64,000 bases of DNA, taken from positions 1 through 64,000 of the forward strand of contig JAPKAY010000006.1 in NCBI GenBank assembly GCA_028825045.1, in the 5' to 3' direction. How positions within the stretch are numbered: the first letter of the stretch is position 1; each line of letters opens with the position of its first letter. Source of the stretch: Halioglobus sp. GTDB lineage: Bacteria; Pseudomonadota; Gammaproteobacteria; Pseudomonadales; Halieaceae. The notes under the pieces were generated by a model. It saw nothing but the letters and a program-made list of their open reading frames with translations. It did no database searches and was not told the DNA's origin. A program made the position numbers and the translations under genes. This document shows positions 51,587 through 59,695 of this stretch, in pieces.

Positions 51587-54453
51587 AGGGACAGGTCTCG
51601 AGCAAAACGGCGCCGCCGCAATACTGCTGTTAGCCAGCTGGCTGACGCTACGAGAAGTAACCATACCGCCGAGAGACCGTAGTTAAAGTATTCGATGAGC
51701 ACCTGTGCCTGACGTTCCATAGGTGGGAGTGTGCGATTGAAATGAGCGCGCGATCGAATCGTCAACAATTGATCGTCCTGTAGAGCCCAGGCAAGCGTGT
51801 TCATAAACAATTCCACCGGGCCCAGGTACTGTGTGCCTGTGGTGGCGACCAGGTTCTGCAGAATCTGGTCATCGAGGAAATCATTGGAGGCATAGAGCAC
51901 TAATTGCGCTGACTCAGACGAGCGGGTCAACAGGGCGTTAACAGCTGGACCTCGCGATGACTCGGTACCAGCATCTCTTGGTAGGGCATTGAGTGGGTGA
52001 CTGCGGGTCGTGAAAAATGAGTCGAACGTCCCCTTAACGATCAGCCCTAACTTGGCGGCGTTGTTGGCCTTAGCCTCTTCTGGCGACGGCTGAAAATGGT
52101 TGCGGCCTTTGGTTTTTTTACTCGACGTAATATTCGTGCTATCGCTTAGCCATGAGGCGGTAGAGCTCTGGAGCAATACGCTGATGTGCCGTTTCTCGTT
52201 TGGGGTCGTGAGTATTGGTGACGCCCAGGCCATTGTTACCTGTGGCAGATTACCTGTTATCGGATGATCTGGTGCAAGCTGCGGTGGCCTCAGGTCCAGG
52301 AAATACGGGTAATCGATCAGCTGTACATCGCGAAATTCGTAGTCACCCGCCTGGCGTGAGGAGGGTGCGGCAAACTTTGCGTTCTGTTTATCCAGCACAA
52401 GGTTTTTTTCAATCTGGATTCCCATGTGTGCGAGCCATGGCTGCAAGCCACTATCCCAATTTTGTAATCGGAGCTCGCCGTCGCTAATTTCTACCGTGTA
52501 GGGCGAGGTAACTAAAATGACCGTTCCGCCCCGCATCAGGAACTGGTCGATAGCGAAAACCGATTTCTTACCCAGTTTTTCGGGTGCGACTACCGCCAGG
52601 ATATCCGCTTCCGCAGTTACATTCCCGTCGGACAGGTCTTCCAGGTGGATGCTGTAGTCGCGCCTGATCGCTTTCTTTAGATTGGCAAAAGTAGGGCCGC
52701 CTAGTTTGTATTGAGCCAGCGTGGAATCGACCTTGGGAACTGACAACGCAATAACTTTGGTAAAGCCACGAGCGAAGCGCTTCAGGCCTGCGTCCAGTGA
52801 CAATCGAAACTCAGCGGGATTAAACGCCTCTGTAGGAATTTGAACTACCTGCTGTGTACTTGCCAGGGTCAGGTAGAAATAGAATTCTCGGTCATCACCG
52901 GGGGAGGCAACCATGGGTTTGAAGCCCCACCGGTCGGCCAGATTTCCTGCGATCACGCCGTCATACGATTCCGGCTCAATGAACCGCACGCTGAATTTTC
53001 CCTTGGAATGGCGCGCTGCCAAAGCCAGTTGGGGCTCGATGGCTTGTTTGTAATGCTGCAGTTGCTGCGGAAGCAGAGAATCGGCGGAAACATAGCCGAT
53101 AAATTCAATCGGCTCGTTGATGCCATCAAAAAGATTACCGCCGGTCCTGTAATCAAACAGCACCTTCTTGATCGCGTGAGTGATATCGTACTCGGGGTTG
53201 CGCAGCAACGCCTCCGGCGGGGTATTGGGGACACTTCGGACTTCAATGAGCTCAGAAAACTCCAGGGATTCGTGTTCGCTGCCGTATCGCACCAGGATAT
53301 TAAAATAAGCGTTAACAAGCGAAGATTCGTGCCGATCGGCAATCTGGAAGGGCGTTGCGGATATTCCGTAACGCTCATTGGCTTCTTGCTCGCTTTGAGG
53401 GTCATCTGCAGGATCAACGAATTCAACTTCAACCTTTCCTTTTCCCGCTAGTTCATATTCTTTTAGTAGATCACGCAACTGAGGAACCAGTGGCGCCAGC
53501 AACGGATGAGTTTTCTCGCTGAAGTAGCCGCGAATTAGCAGTGGTTCCTGCAGTTCGTTTAGAAAATCGAGGGTCGGTTGGGAAATGGTATAGAGCTTAC
53601 CCTCTGTCATATCCAGGCGCAGAGGGCTTGTTTGATTTAACCAACAATTCGCCAGCACCAGATTAGCCAGCAGCAGCAGTGTTCCAGTACGCCAGTGACG
53701 GTGCCTGGCGGTGGAGCTTGTTTTCGCCCACCGCTCTTTTTCCAAAACATAGATATTGAGCGCCAGGAAAGCGGTGATCAGGCTGCAATAGTAGAACAGG
53801 TCGCGAAGGTCGATTATGCCGCGAGAGATACTTTCAAAGCGAGCCCCGCTGCCCATCAGTCTCAGGATCTCACCGGTTCTGTCGTCAAAGAACCCGGTCA
53901 GGGTGGTGGTGCCCAGTAGATACAGCACCGTGCACAGCGCTACGGTACCGATCAGGCTGACGATGGGGTTGTCTGTGCGCGCTGACACGAACAGGCCTAT
54001 AGACAGATAAGTGGCTCCAACCAGCGCCGCTGCCAGATACCCGCCTATTACTGGACCCCAATCCAAATTTGCAATCAGGGCAACTGTAATGGGAAGTGGC
54101 AATGTACTGATTAGCGCCAGGAGCAATAAGGTAAAACAGGCCCGAAACTTACCGATGACAAATTGCCACAAGTCGACCGGCTGAGTCAGTATGTATTCAA
54201 GCGTGCCTGTGCGTCGCTCTTCGCTCCACATGTTCATACTCAGGGCGGCACAGAGGAATATCAGCAGAACGGGCATCCATTCAAACAGGGGGCGAATATC
54301 GGCGATGTTTCGCGCGAAGAAAGACTCAACCCAAAAGAACAGGAATCCATTGACGACTGCGAAACACGCAAGAAATAACCAGGCGACCGGCGATGAAAAA
54401 AACAGGCGCACTTCTTTTTGCGAGACTCGCCTTGCGACCGAATTAGTCGCCAT
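51583..54453 (-). CDS. ABC-2 permease fused to GldG-type domain
   Basis: Protein of 956 residues. The first 250 residues are an ABC-2 type permease with about six membrane segments (VAWLFLACFAVVNGFLFFWV, MWSEERRTGTLEYILTQPV, DWGPVIGGYLAAALVGATYL). The rest is a large periplasmic GldG/ABC-auxiliary domain (PLRLDMTEGKLYTISQPTLD; VFAIDQFLMRGGTVILVTSP) and a C-terminal membrane anchor. It thus combines what are GldF and GldG in Bacteroidetes. Its start overlaps the ATPase gene end by 11 bases, and its end overlaps DUF4340 by four. Substrate unknown. Confidence 0.88.
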   Translation of the reverse strand: MATNSVARRVSQKEVRLFFSSPVAWLFLACFAVVNGFLFFWVESFFARNIADIRPLFEWMPVLLIFLCAALSMNMWSEERRTGTLEYILTQPVDLWQFVIGKFRACFTLLLLALISTLPLPITVALIANLDWGPVIGGYLAAALVGATYLSIGLFVSARTDNPIVSLIGTVALCTVLYLLGTTTLTGFFDDRTGEILRLMGSGARFESISRGIIDLRDLFYYCSLITAFLALNIYVLEKERWAKTSSTARHRHWRTGTLLLLANLVLANCWLNQTSPLRLDMTEGKLYTISQPTLDFLNELQEPLLIRGYFSEKTHPLLAPLVPQLRDLLKEYELAGKGKVEVEFVDPADDPQSEQEANERYGISATPFQIADRHESSLVNAYFNILVRYGSEHESLEFSELIEVRSVPNTPPEALLRNPEYDITHAIKKVLFDYRTGGNLFDGINEPIEFIGYVSADSLLPQQLQHYKQAIEPQLALAARHSKGKFSVRFIEPESYDGVIAGNLADRWGFKPMVASPGDDREFYFYLTLASTQQVVQIPTEAFNPAEFRLSLDAGLKRFARGFTKVIALSVPKVDSTLAQYKLGGPTFANLKKAIRRDYSIHLEDLSDGNVTAEADILAVVAPEKLGKKSVFAIDQFLMRGGTVILVTSPYTVEISDGELRLQNWDSGLQPWLAHMGIQIEKNLVLDKQNAKFAAPSSRQAGDYEFRDVQLIDYPYFLDLRPPQLAPDHPITGNLPQVTMAWASPILTTPNEKRHISVLLQSSTASWLSDSTNITSSKKTKGRNHFQPSPEEAKANNAAKLGLIVKGTFDSFFTTRSHPLNALPRDAGTESSRGPAVNALLTRSSESAQLVLYASNDFLDDQILQNLVATTGTQYLGPVELFMNTLAWALQDDQLLTIRSRAHFNRTLPPMERQAQVLIEYFNYGLSAVWLLLVASASWLTAVLRRRRFARDLSL

Positions 54454-55375
54454 CGCGATACACCTCCCGAAAAATACTGTCGAGGTCGGCAGTGGAGGCT
54501 TTTAGTTGATACAGTTTCGCGCCTGCCTTAATCACACACTGGGCAATATTGTTCGCGGCAGTTTCCAGCTCGATATTGGGGTGCAGATGTATGTCGAACT
54601 GCAGGTTTCCGTCGTCGGTAGCACCGCTGTTTACAAATGCCACTTGCGGAAGCTGATTCAAGTAGGGCGCTAGCGGTTGCTCGGTGTGGTTGGTACGCAA
54701 CAGCAATATGTTACTTTTGTGGAGATCACTCAGACTCTGATTTAGCGCCAGCTGTCCGTTGCGCAGCATCAATACCCGATGACATAAGGCCTCAACTTCC
54801 TGCAGGATGTGTGTAGAGAGAATAATGGTTGTTCTGCGCGCCAGTCGCCTGATCAGTTGGCGCATATGCTCTGTCTGATGGGGATCGAGGCCGTTTGTGG
54901 GCTCATCAAGGATTAATAACCGTGGGTTGCCCAATAGCGCCTGCGCGACTCCAACCCGTTGCCGAAAACCTCGCGAAAGGACAGAGATGGTATCCAGGGC
55001 GCGTTCTGTCAGGTCGGTGGCTGCCAGTGCGCCTCTTATCGCCTCTGGCCGCTGGGATGCGGCAATGCCTTTTAAAGTGGCAATGTAATCCAGGTAATCG
55101 GCGACCATCATTTGTGGGTATACCGGCAAATTTTCTGGCAGGTAACCGAGTGTTTGCTGCACGGCCTGAGCGTTCCGGGCCAGGTCCACACCGTTAATGC
55201 TTATGCTGCCGTCGGAGGGCTCAAGGTAGCCGCTCAGCATTTTCATGATGGTAGTTTTACCGGCACCATTGTGCCCGAGCAGTCCTACCACTTCATTGTC
55301 GCCGATAGTGAAAGACACGTCTTCCACGGCTACAGTTTTGCCGAAGTGGCGCGTCAGAGATTGCACTTCAATCAT
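54443..55375 (-). CDS. ABC transporter ATP-binding protein (GldA-like)
   Basis: ATPase of 310 residues driving the permease encoded next. Walker A GLLGHNGAGKTTIMKML, signature VLSRGFRQRVGVAQALL, Walker B RLLILDEPTNGLDPHQ and the switch His in TIILSTHILQEVEALC are present, followed by a C-terminal regulatory extension. ATG 55375 is chosen over GTG 55399. It is followed by the GldFG-like fusion. Confidence 0.92.
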   Translation of the reverse strand: MIEVQSLTRHFGKTVAVEDVSFTIGDNEVVGLLGHNGAGKTTIMKMLSGYLEPSDGSISINGVDLARNAQAVQQTLGYLPENLPVYPQMMVADYLDYIATLKGIAASQRPEAIRGALAATDLTERALDTISVLSRGFRQRVGVAQALLGNPRLLILDEPTNGLDPHQTEHMRQLIRRLARRTTIILSTHILQEVEALCHRVLMLRNGQLALNQSLSDLHKSNILLLRTNHTEQPLAPYLNQLPQVAFVNSGATDDGNLQFDIHLHPNIELETAANNIAQCVIKAGAKLYQLKASTADLDSIFREVYRDGD

Positions 55376-55440
55376 AGGGCTGGTTGTCGCTGTTCGCACT
55401 GCGGCAGGATATGCCTATGGTATAGCAGTTACCGTGGTGT

Positions 55441-56199
55441 CTAGAAGTTGAATAATAACTTAATGATAAAGGCCACAAGTACAAGGTTTAGCACTAGACG
55501 AACCAGGCGCTCACCTTTTCTGATTGTAAAGTGAGCGCCAAGATATCCGCCCACCGAATTGCCCACGGCCAGTGCTATACCCACCATCCACAGCAATTTA
55601 ATTTGGGAGGCATATACCGCTAAAGCTGCCACTGTGTAGACGGCAACAATGAAAACCTTGTGCATGTTGGTTCGAACAAGATCGAAACCCATGACGCGAT
55701 TCAGAATGGGCATGATGATGAAACCCACCCCTAGCTGGATAAATCCACCCCAGAACCCCACTCCCACCATCAGCAGGTGACCTATGAACAGTTGCCTGGA
55801 TGTGGGCTGATCGCCTTCGGCGTGAGTAGTTGCATCTCGGTCAAAATGCATGATCAATATGACGCCCACCATGATCACTGCGAGTGCGCGGTTGAACCAG
55901 ACGCCATCGAGTTCGACGCCGACAAAAGCGCCGGCCACCGCCCCTGGAATAGCGCATGCGGCCAGACTTAGACTGAGCCGAAAATCTCTGAAACCGCTAC
56001 GAGCAAAGGTTGTTATGGCTGTCAGGTTCTGCGCCAGGATGGCGATGCGATTGGTGCCATTGGCCACAGGGCCCGGAATGCCCATGAACACCATAACGGG
56101 TACCGTCAGCAGGGAGCCCCCGCCGGCCATTACATTGAGAAATCCAGCGATAATGCCCAAGGCGACCAGCGCGACTGCATGGAGCAAGTCGAGTTCCAT
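55441..56199 (-). CDS. TauE/SafE family sulfite exporter-like permease
   Basis: Inner-membrane protein of 252 residues with about eight membrane helices. AGFLNVMAGGGSLLTVPVMV and NRIAILAQNLTAITTF in the first half and GVGFWGGFIQLGVGFIIMPI in the second half are the two repeats of the family. Members export sulfite, sulfonates or other anions. It begins two bases after the glutathione reductase stop, so they are likely co-transcribed. Confidence 0.88.
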   Translation of the reverse strand: MELDLLHAVALVALGIIAGFLNVMAGGGSLLTVPVMVFMGIPGPVANGTNRIAILAQNLTAITTFARSGFRDFRLSLSLAACAIPGAVAGAFVGVELDGVWFNRALAVIMVGVILIMHFDRDATTHAEGDQPTSRQLFIGHLLMVGVGFWGGFIQLGVGFIIMPILNRVMGFDLVRTNMHKVFIVAVYTVAALAVYASQIKLLWMVGIALAVGNSVGGYLGAHFTIRKGERLVRLVLNLVLVAFIIKLLFNF

Positions 56200-56201
56200 G
56201 G

Positions 56202-57560
56202 CTAGTTGTCTGTCCAGGGCTCGCGCATGGTGACAAATTCCTCGGCAGTCGTGGGGTGTATGCCAATGGTTGTGTCAAATACAGCTTTGGTCGCGCCGGC
56301 GCGCATGGCGATGGCGATGCCCTGTATGATTTCTCCCGCATCCGGCCCCAGCATGTGTACGCCGACAACACGATCCGTTGCGGTCTCCACAATCATCTTC
56401 ATGAAACTTTTTTCATTGCGACCACTCAGCGTATGTTTCATTGGGCGAAAGCTGGATTTGAACAGCTGGATATCGCCGAATTTAGCCCGTGCTTCCTCCT
56501 CGGTAAAGCCCACAGTGCCGATGTTGGGCTGGCAGAATACGGCAGTGGGAATGAAGTCGTAATCAACGATATTCTCCTGCTCGCCGAAGTTATGGCGTGC
56601 AAAGGCCATGCCTTCAGCGAGCGCTACCGGGGTCAGTTCCATTCCACCGATCACATCCCCCAGGGCAAAAATACTGGGTTCTGACGTGCGGTATTGGGAA
56701 TCAACCTCGATTGTGCCCTGCTCGGTGATCCCAACGCCTACGTTTTCCAGGCCCAGGCCGGTTAGGTGCGGCTTGCGTCCAGTGGCGTAGAGTACGGCGT
56801 CAGCCTCCAGCGTACTGCCATCGGTCAGTGTTACCGCCAGCGCGCTGCCCATAGAGCTGATAGCCTGTACATTGACGTTAAAGCGCAGATCGACCCCGCT
56901 GTTGCGGATTTCCTCGGCGGCGTGCGTGCGAATGTCCTCATCAAAGCCGCGCAAAAACAGAGGCCCTCGATAAAGCTGCGTTGTTTTTGCTCCCAGGCCG
57001 TTAAAAATACCGGCAAATTCCACTGCGATGTAACCGCCGCCGACAATGACCAGGCGTTCGGGAAATGTGTCCAGGTCGAATATTTCATTGGAGCTGACGG
57101 CGTGCTCACTGCCAGGAAACTCCGGGATATGCGGCCAGCCACCGGTTGCTATGAGTATCTTCTCAGCGGTGTAGCGCTGGCCACCCACCGCAACGGTGTG
57201 TGCGTCGACGATAGTCCCCCGTCCGTTGAACAGCTGGGCCCCGGCGCCGCCCAGGAGCTTGTCATAAAGGGTGTTCAGGCGAGCAATTTCGATTTTCTTA
57301 TTATCCCGCAGGGTTGACCAGCTGAATTGGGGCACATGGCTATCCCAACCAAAACCGCGAGCATCCTCAAAGCCTTTGCCATACTGGGATGCATAGACAT
57401 AGAGTTTTTTGGGTACGCAGCCGACATTGACGCAGGTGCCACCCAAATAGCGATCTTCTGCTATCGCGACCCGAGCACCAAAACCGGCAGCCATTCGGGC
57501 CGCCCGGACGCCACCGGATCCGGCACCAATGGTGAAAAGGTCGTAGTCAAATTCACTCAC
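56202..57560 (-). CDS. gor: Glutathione-disulfide reductase
   Basis: NADPH flavoenzyme reducing oxidised glutathione, 452 residues. It starts at GTG 57560 after GAGGGA. FAD motif [20 protein letters not shown], redox disulfide [24 protein letters not shown] motif [16 protein letters not shown], and the C-terminal [14 protein letters not shown] with the catalytic His and Glu are all present. It leads the minus-strand set continuing with tauE. Confidence 0.94.
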   Translation of the reverse strand: MSEFDYDLFTIGAGSGGVRAARMAAGFGARVAIAEDRYLGGTCVNVGCVPKKLYVYASQYGKGFEDARGFGWDSHVPQFSWSTLRDNKKIEIARLNTLYDKLLGGAGAQLFNGRGTIVDAHTVAVGGQRYTAEKILIATGGWPHIPEFPGSEHAVSSNEIFDLDTFPERLVIVGGGYIAVEFAGIFNGLGAKTTQLYRGPLFLRGFDEDIRTHAAEEIRNSGVDLRFNVNVQAISSMGSALAVTLTDGSTLEADAVLYATGRKPHLTGLGLENVGVGITEQGTIEVDSQYRTSEPSIFALGDVIGGMELTPVALAEGMAFARHNFGEQENIVDYDFIPTAVFCQPNIGTVGFTEEEARAKFGDIQLFKSSFRPMKHTLSGRNEKSFMKMIVETATDRVVGVHMLGPDAGEIIQGIAIAMRAGATKAVFDTTIGIHPTTAEEFVTMREPWTDN

Positions 57561-57795
57561 TGTTTTTCCCTCGAAAAATAGGTAACCAGTCTAGCAGCCC
57601 AGGTTCATTCTGCGCCATCCTTGCGCCGATCTGGACTTTATTTTCAGTAGACCAGAAGACCCCCCCCTGTTGCGGTCGGTGTTTTGGGGATGATTTGCTC
57701 ATGCTGTGCTAGGTTCACTGGCGCGTTTTATTTATCATAGGGTCGGCAAGCTCGGGTGTTCCGGGTAAATATACGAGAAAGGAGTGATGACATTG

Positions 57796-58839
57796 ATGTT
57801 GCTACACAGAACACTCACGGTAAAGGTGCTGATCTGGGTTTTTACAATGGTTGGCGCGCTTTCAGCTAAGGCCGAGCCGGAAGCTCCTATGGTGGACGAG
57901 GTAGTGCTGAAGAATGGCTCGCGTCTGATCGGCTCGGTCACGACCATCAGAGATGGCGTACTCACTCTGCAAACGAAATTTGCTGGAACACTCAGTGTAG
58001 ACATGGAGCAGGTGACGTCGGTTAACACCAACGAGCCGGTGGTAGTGCTGAAAGTAGATGAGTCAGTGGTGCAGGATAATTCGCTACAGATAGCCCAGGG
58101 CCAGGTGCTGTTGCCAGACGCGGATCAGTCCTACCCCCTGCAGGATGTAATGGTACTCAATCCGGAGCCCTGGGAGTTGGGGCAGGGTTATCGCTGGACC
58201 GGACTCGCCAATATCGCCCTGGCTATGCAGCGCGGGAACACCGATACGGACGAACTGGATTACAAAATTGAATCTGTATGGCGCAGCAAACAGGACCGCT
58301 ACACTTTCCGGGCGAATGGTGAGTTGGATGAAGCCAATGGCGAAAAAAATGCCGATAACTGGCAGTTCATCGGCAAGTACGACTTTTTCCTGGAAGACCC
58401 CAATTATGTTGGTCTGCTCGCCTACGTCGAAAAGGATAAATTCAGGGATCTTGCCCTACGCTACCTTATTGGCCCCTATCTGGGCCGACAGCTCTACAAC
58501 AAACCGGTGTTCTCATTGCAGAGCGAACTTGGATTCTCTTACGTTACTGACGAATACACTGTTGTCGAAGATCAGAAGTATTGGGCGGGTAACTGGAGCA
58601 TAGATGCTTCTAGCGATTACCTGGGGGGGAATTCCCAGCTCTATTTTGATCAGAACGGTATTTGGAACCTCGAGGACACATCGGACGTTATCATAAATAC
58701 TACGTTTGGCTTGTCCTTCCCGCTCCTGTGGAGCCTGGAGGCCGCTGCAGAAGTGCTGCTTGAGTATGATTCTGGTGCCGTGGATGATGTAGATGATCTG
58801 GACCAGACCTATAAGCTCCGTATTGGGTATACGTGGTAA
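57796..58839 (+). CDS. DUF481 family outer-membrane protein
   Basis: Secreted protein of about 347 residues with a signal peptide (VLIWVFTMVGALSAKA-EP), then the short KNGSRLIGSV repeat region. From about 130 it has the DUF481 beta-barrel part (GLANIALAMQRGNTDTDELD, DRYTFRANGELDEANGEKNA, LEDTSDVIINTTFGLSFPL) ending in the aromatic YTW. Start candidates are GTG 57784, ATG 57787 and ATG 57796. GGAG at 57781 suits 57796. Possibly a salt-induced or envelope protein; role unknown. Confidence 0.82.
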   Translation: MLLHRTLTVKVLIWVFTMVGALSAKAEPEAPMVDEVVLKNGSRLIGSVTTIRDGVLTLQTKFAGTLSVDMEQVTSVNTNEPVVVLKVDESVVQDNSLQIAQGQVLLPDADQSYPLQDVMVLNPEPWELGQGYRWTGLANIALAMQRGNTDTDELDYKIESVWRSKQDRYTFRANGELDEANGEKNADNWQFIGKYDFFLEDPNYVGLLAYVEKDKFRDLALRYLIGPYLGRQLYNKPVFSLQSELGFSYVTDEYTVVEDQKYWAGNWSIDASSDYLGGNSQLYFDQNGIWNLEDTSDVIINTTFGLSFPLLWSLEAAAEVLLEYDSGAVDDVDDLDQTYKLRIGYTW

Positions 58840-58971
58840 TTGCTGTTGACTGCGCTTGCCGTTAAGCCCTGCAAGGCACATTGGCGGTAAGCGGAAACCT
58901 AGCGAGCGAACTGGTCGCCACTCAAGTTCAGCCCCGGAGTAGATGGCCACTCCGGAATGAATTGATCTACT

Positions 58972-59370
58972 TCAGCGTGAGCGTTTGATCAGGCTGCGGA
59001 ACCAGTCTGCAGGGGTTTCGTTCTTGAGGTCGGAAAATTCACCAGCGTCCATAAACATTCCGTGGTCCTTACAGACCTCGTACCAGATATGCGGTTGATC
59101 GGGATCACTGGCCTTTTCCATGTCATTGCCGCAGCGGGGGCAGGAGATGTCATCGACCGAGTCCCACTTTTTCCCTTTACTGGCCTTGCCGATGTCCAGC
59201 GCTTCTCCCATCCACTTGCTTTTGAGAAGGTCTGCCTCGCCCTCGTCGAACCAAATGCCATGGCAGTGGGTGCAGCGATCAATCAGTAAATCGCCGCCGT
59301 AGGAAATCTCGTCCATTCCGTGGCCGCATTTTGGACATTCTATGCTGTGTACATCCGAGCTGTAATCCAT
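58972..59370 (-). CDS. Zinc-ribbon protein of the zf-TFIIB family
   Basis: Protein of 132 residues with two metal knuckles: IECPKCGHGMDEISYGG with CTHCHGIWFDEGEADLL (paired CxxC), then ISCPRCGNDMEKASDPD with CKDHGMFMDAGEF. The same fold occurs alone in many bacteria. Nucleic-acid or metal binding is possible, but no role is assigned. Upstream (on its own strand) lies a 325-base gap. Confidence 0.82.
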   Translation of the reverse strand: MDYSSDVHSIECPKCGHGMDEISYGGDLLIDRCTHCHGIWFDEGEADLLKSKWMGEALDIGKASKGKKWDSVDDISCPRCGNDMEKASDPDQPHIWYEVCKDHGMFMDAGEFSDLKNETPADWFRSLIKRSR

Positions 59371-59695
59371 TTCGGTTCCCCATTGGTTTCTGTACCGCTT
59401 GCTTCTGCCCGGGCGCTGCCTTGGCTGAAGAGTGCGCGGCAGCTCACCGACAAGACTGATCTAGTTATATATGCAATTGAGCGCTGAGCGACAAGTCATC
59501 TTAGTGAGTATCATACGTATCTCTTGGCAGAACTAGAACAGCTGCGCGAAATCTCTGCCTGCCCCGGCACGAATATCACTACCTGCAGGCCAGGGCTATA
59601 GGGCGGTTAACAGCGATTTTCAGTCGTGGCCCCTGGTCTATCCGCGGCCGAAGTCCAGTCGTCAGGCTGCATTCACCCGCACGCAGGTTGCCCAT
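59371..59695. other. Intergenic stretch with no supported feature
   Basis: About 325 bases between the zinc-ribbon gene and the S8 peptidase gene, both on the minus strand. I see no convincing ORF, RNA gene or repeat, only scattered short inverted sequence (CCAGGG/CCCTGG near 59591-59636). Probably promoter and terminator space. Confidence 0.5.
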
